Assembly: GCA_949358305.1 (NCBI GenBank)
Contig: OX442315.1
Coordinates: 13,542,427 to 13,606,426 of the forward strand
DNA from: Strigamia acuminata
Taxonomy: Eukaryota > Arthropoda > Chilopoda > Geophilomorpha > Linotaeniidae
DNA length: 64,000 nt
Direction: 5' to 3'
The notes under the pieces were generated by a model that saw only the letters and a list, made by a program, of their open reading frames with translations, searched no databases and was not told where the DNA came from. This document shows, piece after piece, positions 1-8,661 of the stretch. A program made the position numbers and the translations under genes. Within the stretch, counting starts at the first letter, position 1, and every line of letters starts with the position of its first letter.

Positions 1-2
1 CC

Positions 3-405
3 TACAATCCCAGAACAAATCCCGTTGAGCGACTCAACAGGGACATTAAATATGCACTAAGCATATTCACTGACATCCACAATAGGTGGGATGAATACTT
101 GAGGGAGATCGCGTTCAGCATACGAACAACAGTCTCGAGGACGAGAGATTTTTCTCCGGCCTACCTCAACTTCGCCCGAGAGCTACGAGTGCCTTGGGAC
201 CCACGAGTGGCAGAGTCGGTAAATGTGGTGGACCCAGAGAAACCACATGAGTATGTATATAAATTGGAGCAAACAATTTCGAGCACATACAAACATATGA
301 TGGCGCACATTTTTAACATGCGCGACCGCATTTTACAAGATAAAAGCGGTGGAAAATTTGTGAATTTCGAGAACAATGATTTAGTGTGGAAGGACACACA
401 CATCC
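3..405 (+). pseudogene. pol: Element A pol, integrase C-terminal part, first fragment
   Basis: This open frame matches the end of B's pol. It begins in the integrase catalytic core near the NPVERLNRDIKYA segment, which carries the catalytic glutamate, and continues into the post-core region. The reading is cut where element C inserted. The second fragment resumes after C at 12748 in the same phase, because insert plus duplication is 12,342 bp, a multiple of three. No other lesion is visible, so A's pol was probably intact before C arrived. The visible ATG at position 99 is internal and not a true start. Confidence 0.88.
402..405. repeat. Target site duplication of element C (left), ATCC
   Basis: ATCC lies immediately outside the left LTR and again at 12744-12747. 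The uninterrupted copy in element B has a single ATCC at this place, which proves the insertion point. Confidence 0.92.
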
Positions 406-1364
406 TGCTGCGATCCGGGTTTTTATCCACTTAATTTCTAATAAATTAAGCAGAAACCGCAGGTGAATGCTTTACAAGACTTATATCGCGGCCGAAACTT
501 GTCTAGGGTTAAGTTTACGGAAATAGGAATAAAAAGACAGTTTATTATGGTAATAAAAATCACACAAATGTTTTATTCGATAAATTACAATATATACTAA
601 TTATGATTGTGAATATCACAGAATAAAATGAGCGGGAAACAATGAAACAAAGGAAGGGCTTGCAACGACTGTTGCAAGCTACAAAGCGTCAGAAATGGCG
701 CTTAAACAACTTGAAGTTGTTAGGCGAAGGCAAATTGTCTTCGTTCTACGAACTCACGAACGATGGTCGAAGACGATGGTTCTCGTGGGCTCCTTCTACG
801 GCTCGTGCGACGGCTCGGCGGCGGTGGTTGACGGCTGTAGGCGTCCGGCTTTCGTACGATGGCGGTGGCTGTCGTTCGCGCAACAGCGACGGCGATGGTT
901 CACGATCGTCGGGAATCTTCTCTTCTCGATTGCTGGAATTAGCGACGGCTAATTCAAGCAGGATTGCTGGCTTTGTGCGTTTGATACACAAAGATAGCAG
1001 GTGAAACTGAGTTACAACGGTCCTCTATCAATACTTTTCTTTCAGGAGCAAAAGCAGTGATGTTGAGGTTGTTGTTGTATTTTTCAGAGTCCCGATTTGA
1101 GCCAAGACGCGAGCCCAGCACGCTTCAATATTGCGCAGAAAACCTGCGCACTTAGCTCAAATGGGTGCAACTAGTGGTTATTACACCATATTGCACCATA
1201 ACGGCTAATAACCGTTTTCACCCCGGACAACCTGGGGTGATATGTGCCTAGAGAGGATTTCTCCCCTCGGTCACATGATCTGACTTGGCGTGTGCCACAG
1301 TCAAATTAATTAGAAGATAATTAATTTAATCTTCTAAGTTGGTGAATATTTTGAGATCACCACA
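406..1364 (-). repeat. 3' LTR of element C (959 bp)
   Basis: In element orientation it begins TGTGGTGATCTC and ends GGATCGCAGCA. It matches 11785-12743 in length and in every stretch compared. An AATAAA signal lies near the downstream end (about 570). A GC-rich middle part carries a conserved open stretch and a GTGAGT splice-donor-like site whose GT is at 757-756. Confidence 0.95.
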
Positions 1365-1377
1365 CATCCCCCCATTT
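1365..1377 (-). other. Polypurine tract of element C
   Basis: Read on the minus strand, AAATGGGGGGATG directly precedes the 3' LTR. This is the expected place for the plus-strand DNA primer of an LTR retrotransposon. Confidence 0.75.
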
Positions 1378-1416
1378 AAGACGAATCTTACATGGAGAGA
1401 AAATGAACGAACCAAT

Positions 1417-3699
1417 TTATGATTCGTCCATGGTCTGAGTTCGCTCAGGCGTCAACGGGCGCATCATATCCGTGGTGTCGTCCCTCGGGTTGGACCGCTC
1501 GTTAACCGTACACAGGTCGCGACCTGCGTTTGGTCCGGAGACCATTCCAGGGTTGACATGAAGCCAAACCTGGATGATTCTTGCCGAGTTCGCTCGGTTG
1601 AAGAATCCTAGCGCCGCGAACTCGATTGGATCCTCTGGCGCTAATCGTGCTCTCAGGAGTCGATCATGGAGCACCGATGGTGGGCTTAACACCCGGATGT
1701 GGTCCTCGAGCCACATAAACACCTGCCTCGACAACTTGTGGTTGTTGCTAAGCAGTGTTCGCGTATCCGGCGTCAAATAGAAGTGCGGATACAGGCGCAT
1801 TAGGGTCTTGAAAGCCGACTCTTTTTTCAGCGGCTTGACCTTCGTCTCCGGCTTGGCTGGCGGCGGCGGCGGCGGACGTGAGTCTTCCGTCGTGGCATCG
1901 TCAAACTGGCACTGCGGGCCCAAGAAAACCAACGCAGGTGCGGAGGTTGACGAGGGTGTGACGCCTCGTCCCGGTGCTCGACCCACACCGGGGAGCTGAC
2001 GGGTTTCGACTACCCGTTGAACTCCGGCTGGAGTTTGAGAACTTCCGGCGTTCTCTGGCCAAAATGAACATCCAGCGCCCTCTTGGGCCGACTGGAAAAC
2101 AGCCAGTGACGCAGCTGCTGTGGCGCTTGTAACTGGAAGCGGTGGTCTTCCGGTCATTCGCGCCGTGGCCTTCGCAAAGGACCACTCGGTTCGCAACCGA
2201 ACGGCGGCCTCTTCTTCGGTCTCACCGTTTGCTACGACTTGCTTTATTAGCTCGGCTAAGATCGTAGGCGGGTCGAGCCTGAGGTGGTACCACAGCTCGA
2301 CTTTCTTCTCCGACAGGCCCATCGGCGCGGTCCAAAGGTACGTTATGGCCGCTAACGCCTGTCCTGGCGAAGGAAGAACACCAGGGTACAACACCCTAGT
2401 CATCCCCGGAATTAGCTGACGCTGAAAATCCATCAGACGGGGATCATCAATGGTATTGATGTCGGAGACTTCTAGCCTTTCAGCTAGTCTCTGCCAGTCC
2501 TTCTGCGACTCGGCGATCTGGGCGCTTTGGTATGCGTCCAGCTTCTGGAGCACTTCCTGCTGTGCTCTAATGGGTTGCTGCTCGTAGCAGGTCCATTGTG
2601 GGCCGAATGACTCACTAAAAAATGGCCGGAGTTGCAGGTTGCTAACTCCAGCCGGCAAGCGGGAAACATATCCTTGTTCGGGCAAGCGGCTAGCATGTCC
2701 AGGTACTGGCACGCTACAGTCGGGAGAAATATCACCGACAACACGTCTCATGGCGTATGGAGTAGCCGAGTTGTCCACTTTGAACGTGGAGGCGGTTCGG
2801 CTACTTCGGGCGGACTTAATTGTGGAGTCCGATTCAAAACTCAGCGAAGACGACGAGCCAAACGACTCTGGTGTCCGTCCTCGTCGCGACTGCGGGCGTG
2901 ATGGCTGCGCGTCAGTCGAATATGGGCGTGATCGCTTCTGACGTTCCTCTCGATCGCGGCTTGATTCGCGGAACATCGGTCGGACTGGAACCGGCGGAGG
3001 GAGTTGCCCCACCCTCAAATCCTCGTCTTGCGGCGGAGGATTGATGGCCGCTGGGGCCGGAATTTCATCTTCTTGATAAAAAGGGAGAGCGCAACGCGCT
3101 TGCTCCTCTGCCTCGTGTTCTCGAGCCAGTTGTCGATTTTCGTCGACGCGAAGCTGCACCGCGGCAGCTCTGAGTGCTTTGGACGGGAAAAATCCCGGAA
3201 AATCGTTAAAACACCCGGCGAGCGCCAACTGGTGGAGCTCGGTTTGTGTGACGGGAAGTTGTGGGTTCCCGTCACGAACGGATTTGCGATACCGTTTAAC
3301 GACTTCGCGTTGTGTCGTCTTGAGGTTCTTCCTCAATTGGGTTAGAGCACCGTAATTAATTCCGGTACTCTTTAGCGCTCTTCTGCGCTCGTGACGCTCT
3401 CGTGGCGTCACTGGCCACTGGTTGTGCAGCAACTCTGCTGCAAGCGGTCCTGGGGGGCTCTCGTCGAGCGTCCACTCGATTTCGTCGGCACCGTCCACGT
3501 GAAGGCGCTCGATGAATCTTCCTTTTGCACCAAATCCTTGCAGCGCTGATCTGCTGAAGTCGTGGCGCAACTTCCACCAGGTATTGTTTGCCGTCTTCAG
3601 TCTTCTGATTTTTTCGGGCAATGCCGCTCGAAAAATCAGCGGGTGCTGAGTCGGCACGTGATCAGGAAGCGCGAATGGCGTTTCTCGATCCCTCTCGAT
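1417..3699 (-). CDS. Element C third gene (env position), exon 2, 760 codons
   Basis: This long frame lies between pol and the 3' LTR. It has no good ATG at its start: the first Met-like codon is GTG at 3657, and the frame stays open upstream to a canonical acceptor (pyrimidine-rich run ending in CAG at 3702-3700). I therefore start the exon at 3699, joined in phase 0 to the 30-codon exon at 4059-3970. There is no signal peptide, membrane segment or furin site, so it is not a recognisable Env. Visible features are an N-terminal IFRAALP block with basic residues, a long Pro/Ser/Arg-rich middle, and a C-terminal block with VFMWLEDHIR, HDRLLRARLAP and VWLH. The same blocks occur in the third gene of elements A and B, so the two are homologous. 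Function unknown; a capsid-associated or nucleic-acid-binding accessory role is only a guess. Confidence 0.75.
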   Translation of the reverse strand: MERDRETPFALPDHVPTQHPLIFRAALPEKIRRLKTANNTWWKLRHDFSRSALQGFGAKGRFIERLHVDGADEIEWTLDESPPGPLAAELLHNQWPVTPRERHERRRALKSTGINYGALTQLRKNLKTTQREVVKRYRKSVRDGNPQLPVTQTELHQLALAGCFNDFPGFFPSKALRAAAVQLRVDENRQLAREHEAEEQARCALPFYQEDEIPAPAAINPPPQDEDLRVGQLPPPVPVRPMFRESSRDREERQKRSRPYSTDAQPSRPQSRRGRTPESFGSSSSLSFESDSTIKSARSSRTASTFKVDNSATPYAMRRVVGDISPDCSVPVPGHASRLPEQGYVSRLPAGVSNLQLRPFFSESFGPQWTCYEQQPIRAQQEVLQKLDAYQSAQIAESQKDWQRLAERLEVSDINTIDDPRLMDFQRQLIPGMTRVLYPGVLPSPGQALAAITYLWTAPMGLSEKKVELWYHLRLDPPTILAELIKQVVANGETEEEAAVRLRTEWSFAKATARMTGRPPLPVTSATAAASLAVFQSAQEGAGCSFWPENAGSSQTPAGVQRVVETRQLPGVGRAPGRGVTPSSTSAPALVFLGPQCQFDDATTEDSRPPPPPPAKPETKVKPLKKESAFKTLMRLYPHFYLTPDTRTLLSNNHKLSRQVFMWLEDHIRVLSPPSVLHDRLLRARLAPEDPIEFAALGFFNRANSARIIQVWLHVNPGMVSGPNAGRDLCTVNERSNPRDDTTDMMRPLTPERTQTMDES

Positions 3700-3969
3700 C
3701 TGTATTCGAAGAAAAATAAATAAATTAGTTTATTTAAAAATAAACAAATAATTTCTTATTTGAAATATTTTTTAAGCTTAGCGCTTGTGGCTGTGAGTCA
3801 CTAAGGGATGTTGGTTGTCATGGCAACTCCCTTCGCACATGCTTGAAGCACGTGACTTTTATAGCCGCCATTTTTATTTTTTAGCGGCTTGTGTTTGAAG
3901 TCAGGAAAAGTGAAATTACTCAATTTTTCTGACTTAAACACTTGGTAAAAATTTATTCTAATAATTTAC

Positions 3970-4059
3970 CCGTTGTTGAAGCGTCAATTGAACGTCTTCA
4001 TTTGCCCCTTCCATGGGCATTTCTCCGTCCGCCTGGAGTTGGATCGCTTCCTCGTCCAT
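3970..4059 (-). CDS. Element C third gene, exon 1 (30 codons, acidic, starts MDEE)
   Basis: ATG at 4059-4057 opens a 30-codon acidic segment beginning MDEEAIQLQ. It ends CGG followed by a donor-like GTAAAT; without splicing the frame stops four codons later. Joined to the acceptor at 3700 it gives a phase-0, 270-nt intron (3969-3700). Elements A and B have an equivalent exon, also exactly 30 codons, starting MDEE and phase 0. An upstream acceptor (TTTCTCTTTCAAG, AG at 4099-4098) suggests that this exon joins a leader, perhaps from the LTR donor. Splicing is inferred, not shown. Confidence 0.68.
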
Positions 4060-4401
4060 TCTCTTTCGTTTTCCGGTAATTTCGGAAATTCTTTCGTCTT
4101 GAAAGAGAAATAATACATAAATCTTATGTTTTATCAAATTTTTCATACAGAAAAATTACTTACGATCAGGTTGTCGAACTATTCGGGTCGTAACGTAGGC
4201 GATGCGATGCATACACTCTCGAAACTTTTGAAAAAGTGACTAAGTTCGTTGATTGCAAACACGAACTTGGATTAGAGACGCTTTGTGACGTCACTAATTA
4301 TAACGTATGATTAACGTTGTCATTCGAGTGGGTACTACGAATGACGTCACGAGATTGCTTTCTCGGATCTTTTGGGTAAACCCAAAAGGTGAAAGACAAC
4401 A

Positions 4402-7400
4402 CTATGTCTTGGCTCGCGGAACGCGAGATCTCAAGTTGTACTTTGACTTTCGCGAAGTACAATCCAACTTGTTTAGATTGTCATCAGCATCGTCTCCAAT
4501 GTCAGATGAGTTATATACTTCATTGTTTGAAATTTTCTCTTTTTCTAAAAACATTTCCTTTTCTAGATTTTCATCCAGAGAAACATTTTCAAGTCGCTGG
4601 TTTATTTCATCGACTTCGTTATTTTTGAGTTTCGATTTTTTACTCGATTCCGTGTTTTCGACAGGAATTTTGGATAATTTAGCATCATCCAAGGTATTAA
4701 CAATATTTTTTGTTTTTTGACCCACTTCCTCCCCTTCCAGCCAAATTTCTTGGTTGAAAACGGGAAAGTACGGCATTAATTCAGTGCCGTGAACAGCTGG
4801 ATAAATTTTATTATCACTCAGCCGTCGAAGTTGAAAGGCGCCTCCTTGTAACCTTTTGATAATTACATAAGGCCCATTCCTTTTCGGTGAAATGCCTGCT
4901 GCTATTCCTTTAGCGGCATTTGAGAGAATATGAGACTCTCGCCAGACTAAATCATTTTGTCTGAAGTTGTCGAATTTCTTATCTGATTTTTCAGCTTCGA
5001 CACGGCGTCTCAAATCTAAGACGTGAGACATCATATGCTGATACGTCTCTGCAATTATTGTTTCTAATTTCTGAACATATAAATGCGGATTTTTTGGATC
5101 AATGACTAAAATTCCTTCCGGAATTCTTGGATCCCAAGGAATTCTTAATTCTCGGAAAAAATTTAAGAAAGCAGGAGAATAATCTCTGCCTCTTGTTACA
5201 GTTGTTCTCAAACTGAATGCAAATTCGCGTAGATACTCATCCCATTGGTCATGAATATCTAAATAAATCGAAACTAAATATTTAATATCTCGATTGGTTC
5301 TCTCCACAGGATTGCTTTGTGGATGATAAATCGATGTCGGTGTTCGCGACATGTCGAATTTTTTGCAAAATTCTTTATAGACCTGTGATCGAAATTGTGG
5401 TCCATTATCACTTATGATTTGTCTCGGAAATCCGAAAGTCATTGATAAGTGATAAATTGTGTTGGCAACTTTTATTGCCGTTGGATTACACATTGGAAAT
5501 AATTCGGGCCAATGTGTAGCGACATCTACGATGACGCAAATGTGGGTATTGTTTTTTCTGGTTCTTGGTTTGGGACCAGACAAATCCACACTGAGGCAGT
5601 CAAATGGTCCAAATGGTCCAATTTGAGCGCCTTCAATTTCGGTCTTTGATCTCGGCTTACATGCCTGACATCCTTGACAATGTTGAATAAAACGTGTAAT
5701 ATCACGTTTCATACCTTTCCAGGTATAAACTCTTCGAGTTCGGTACATTGTCCTCGCAATGCCTGGGTGGCCGGACAGTGGATGTCCGTGCATCAACCAA
5801 ATGATTTTATAAATCAATTTTCTTGGCACAACAACTTTAAGTGCCCTACCATCCTCTCCCAATTCATCGGTGGAGGTAGGATGATAATGGAGTAGCATAT
5901 CTTCTTCAATGAGATAAGTACTCGCGTGTCTTTCAAAGTTTCTTCTTTGAAGACGAGTTACTATGTAACTTGGATATTGCTTGTTTAGCAAGTAATTGCG
6001 AATATGTTGGCAAAATTCGTCTGCTTTTTGCGCTGCAATAATGTCATCTCTCGTTGGAGGATCACATTCTAATTGCTTCGCAATTTTAGCTGCAAATGCT
6101 TTAATTAAAACATTTGTTGTTGGCAGCTCGAATTTTTTAGCCATCATAGCTCTTAATTCGACGTCAGGGGTTCCTGACGGATCATGCATGTTAATACAAA
6201 AATTAATTAATGCTTGATCGTCGTCATTAACTATTATTGACTTGGGTAATTCGTTCAATTTTCCCATTTGCCAACTTCGGCAAGGAGATGGACAATATGA
6301 TAATAAATCATCATTATCGCCATCGTCTTCTGGTTCGTCAGGTGCGCTGACAGGTGCACGTGACAATGCGTCTGCTATTACATTTAGCGGACCTTTGACG
6401 TATTGTATTTCGAACGAATACGCCATCAGCTCCATTTGCCAACGAGCTAATCTGCCCGACGGGTCAGATAACGACATCAACCACCTAAGTGCTTGGTGAT
6501 CCGTTTGTACAGTGAATGTAGTGTACTCTAAGTATGGGCGAAATTTGCGTAATCCCCATACTACTGCGAGACATTCTAATTCTGTCACAGTATAATTCTT
6601 TTCAGCGGGTTGCAAGCTTCTGCTTGCATACACGCATGGCATTTCGACTTCTTGGCCATCCACATTTTTCTTTTGTGTAAGGGCTGCACCCAACCCTTGT
6701 TTACTGGCGTCAGTATGAACAATAAATGGCATGTACAAGTCAGGCATCTTCATTGTTTCAGCATTCGTAAGCAGGTCTTTTATTGCGTCGAATGCTGCTT
6801 GATGATGCAGTTCCCAATCGAACTCCGCATCTTTCTTCAAGAGTGGCCTTAGTGGTTCTGCCACTGTGGCCAAATTCTTGATTAGGCGGTGAAAGAAATT
6901 CACCATGCCTAGAAATCTTTGTAATTCCTTAAGATTGGTAGGAGCAGGAAATTGCGTAATTGCAGCGACTTTTTTAGGGTCTACTGCAAGTCCTTCTACT
7001 CCTACTTTGTAGCCTAGAAAAATTAATTCCTTTCTACAGAGATGCGTCTTGCCAGGGTGCGCATGTAAATTAGCTTCTGCCAATTTTTTAAACACTATAT
7101 CTAAATGTTTAATGTGTTCTTCGAACGATTTGGATACAATAATTATGTCATCCAAATATGCCCATGCAAATTTTCTGTAAACGTCACCCAAAACTTTTTC
7201 CATTAATTCTTGGAAGGTAGTGGGTGCGTTTACTAATCCGAAAGGCATGACTAAAAACATTAGTCTTCCCATTGGGCTCCAGAAGGCAGTTTTTTCTCTG
7301 TCTTCAGGTCGCAATTCTATCTGCCAATATCCCTTGGTCAGATCTATAGTACTGACCCATTCGAATTCTCCGATTTCTCGCAGAATTTCCTCAATTGTTG

Positions 7401-8655
7401 GCATTTGAGGTGGGTTGTACTTAGTATGTGTATTGATGGGGCGAAAATCAATGCACAAGCGTGGGTCGTTTCCTGGTCGCATGACTAGGACTGGCCGCAT
7501 TCCGTAATCGCCTTCAGCTTTGACGACTACGCCTTTGTCAATCATGTCTTGACAAAGTTGTCTGATTATTTCCCTTTTTTGAGGGTTTATGCTCTTAAAG
7601 GGGACACGGATGGGTTTCTCCGTGTCAAGCTCAATTTTGTGCTTAACCAGGTGTGTTTTACCTGGATCTTTAGAAATAATCCTTTTATGTTTGGATAACA
7701 TCTTTTCTAATAATTTGGATTGCTCCAAATTTAAGTTAGCTTCTTCGACTAACTTTTGGATGAAATTCTCTTCATCAATTTTGCCTTGAGTTACACTTGC
7801 AGCGTAAGCTTTTGCAAAGGTCATAAATGAGGAATCGGGTTCCTCTATTTTCTCCAAATAACGATCCAGCAACGCTTGTGGAATGTAGGGTAAATCTGCA
7901 TCCATAGGTTGCGTGAAATTCCAAGACATCGTCTGTGGATTAGGTTGGATTTTTAATTTATTCATAAAATCGCAACCCAATAGTACCATTGGATACTTAT
8001 TTGGTATTACGATGAACGGATGACGTAACGTGCCATGTGTCCATCGAAATGAAAGATGGATGGTTCCATCTGGAGTGACTTCTTCACTTGCCGTCGTAAC
8101 TCTGACACCAGGTCCGATAGGTCGTAGATATTTTTCTAGACCTAGTTGATTAATAACTGAAGTGGCTAGGAAGCTTTTATTTGCTCCTGAGTCCAACATT
8201 CCGGTTATTACACCTTTTAACGTTTCTAACTTTAACGTCGGAAGGTCTTGGCTGTTTGGTATTCCAGCCACTTTGCACTCAAACTTGCGCAATTTATGAG
8301 GAACTGTAATTGGAGGCTCCAAAGGCAATTCATCTAATAACTCATTGGTATCAAGAGTTGTAGCTGCAAATAACTTAATGCACTCCTCAATTCCAGGTGT
8401 CTCTGGAACTGAGCTTGGTCTATCGTCTTTAACTTCGACTTTATCTTGAATATTGGAAGTGTCTTCTTCAGTCGGGGTTTCGCCGACAATCTCCTTTTTT
8501 ACATCAAGAGATCCTTTTTCTTTTAGTTCTGTTTGACGAATTAATTCATCAATAACTTCTCCAACATCTTCCATTATCTTCAGATTTTCATTCTCTGATT
8601 CCGATTTCGGAGGTGACGCAGCGTCCACTAGACCTGATGGATCTGCGTCTACAAG
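4402..8655 (-). CDS. pol: Element C Pol polyprotein (protease-RT-RNase H-integrase)
   Basis: This gypsy-order polyprotein copies genomic RNA into DNA and integrates it. Residues are counted from 8628: protease DSGA near 147, RT active site YLDD near 488, RNase H starting HTDAS near 638, integrase HHCC zinc-binding region near 940-985. Integrase catalytic residues lie in LSVDLSGP, SDNGPQF and NPVERTNRD near 1012, 1073 and 1106. There is no internal stop. The codon at 8628 is GTG, not ATG, and the frame is open upstream across the gag stop, so translation most likely enters by -1 frameshifting at 8661-8655. All catalytic motifs are present, so the element may be active. Confidence 0.95.
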   Translation of the reverse strand, partial: LVDADPSGLVDAASPPKSESENENLKIMEDVGEVIDELIRQTELKEKGSLDVKKEIVGETPTEEDTSNIQDKVEVKDDRPSSVPETPGIEECIKLFAATTLDTNELLDELPLEPPITVPHKLRKFECKVAGIPNSQDLPTLKLETLKGVITGMLDSGANKSFLATSVINQLGLEKYLRPIGPGVRVTTASEEVTPDGTIHLSFRWTHGTLRHPFIVIPNKYPMVLLGCDFMNKLKIQPNPQTMSWNFTQPMDADLPYIPQALLDRYLEKIEEPDSSFMTFAKAYAASVTQGKIDEENFIQKLVEEANLNLEQSKLLEKMLSKHKRIISKDPGKTHLVKHKIELDTEKPIRVPFKSINPQKREIIRQLCQDMIDKGVVVKAEGDYGMRPVLVMRPGNDPRLCIDFRPINTHTKYNPPQMPTIEEILREIGEFEWVSTIDLTKGYWQIELRPEDREKTAFWSPMGRLMFLVMPFGLVNAPTTFQELMEKVLGDVYRKFAWAYLDDIIIVSKSFEEHIKHLDIVFKKLAEANLHAHPGKTHLCRKELIFLGYKVGVEGLAVDPKKVAAITQFPAPTNLKELQRFLGMVNFFHRLIKNLATVAEPLRPLLKKDAEFDWELHHQAAFDAIKDLLTNAETMKMPDLYMPFIVHTDASKQGLGAALTQKKNVDGQEVEMPCVYASRSLQPAEKNYTVTELECLAVVWGLRKFRPYLEYTTFTVQTDHQALRWLMSLSDPSGRLARWQMELMAYSFEIQYVKGPLNVIADALSRAPVSAPDEPEDDGDNDDLLSYCPSPCRSWQMGKLNELPKSIIVNDDDQALINFCINMHDPSGTPDVELRAMMAKKFELPTTNVLIKAFAAKIAKQLECDPPTRDDIIAAQKADEFCQHIRNYLLNKQYPSYIVTRLQRRNFERHASTYLIEEDMLLHYHPTSTDELGEDGRALKVVVPRKLIYKIIWLMHGHPLSGHPGIARTMYRTRRVYTWKGMKRDITRFIQHCQGCQACKPRSKTEIEGAQIGPFGPFDCLSVDLSGPKPRTRKNNTHICVIVDVATHWPELFPMCNPTAIKVANTIYHLSMTFGFPRQIISDNGPQFRSQVYKEFCKKFDMSRTPTSIYHPQSNPVERTNRDIKYLVSIYLDIHDQWDEYLREFAFSLRTTVTRGRDYSPAFLNFFRELRIPWDPRIPEGILVIDPKNPHLYVQKLETIIAETYQHMMSHVLDLRRRVEAEKSDKKFDNFRQNDLVWRESHILSNAAKGIAAGISPKRNGPYVIIKRLQGGAFQLRRLSDNKIYPAVHGTELMPYFPVFNQEIWLEGEEVGQKTKNIVNTLDDAKLSKIPVENTESSKKSKLKNNEVDEINQRLENVSLDENLEKEMFLEKEKISNNEVYNSSDIGDDADDNLNKLDCTSRKSKYNLRSRVPRAKT

Positions 8656-8661
8656 TTTTTT
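8615..8661 (-). promoter_or_regulatory. -1 ribosomal frameshift signal, element C gag/pol
   Basis: The slippery heptamer A AAA AAC (8661-8655) is in the correct gag phase, two codons before the gag TAG. Shifting back one base enters the pol frame (CTT GTA GAC). Five bases further on, GACGCAG (8649-8643) can pair with CTGCGTC (8621-8615) to form a 7-bp stem with a 21-nt loop. Spacing and order match known -1 frameshift signals. Confidence 0.82.

Noticed and set aside
642..1004. 120-codon plus-strand ORF in the C LTR (also 12021-12383)
   Set aside because: Antisense to the element and a by-product of the GC-rich LTR segment. It is identical in both LTRs only because the LTRs are identical.
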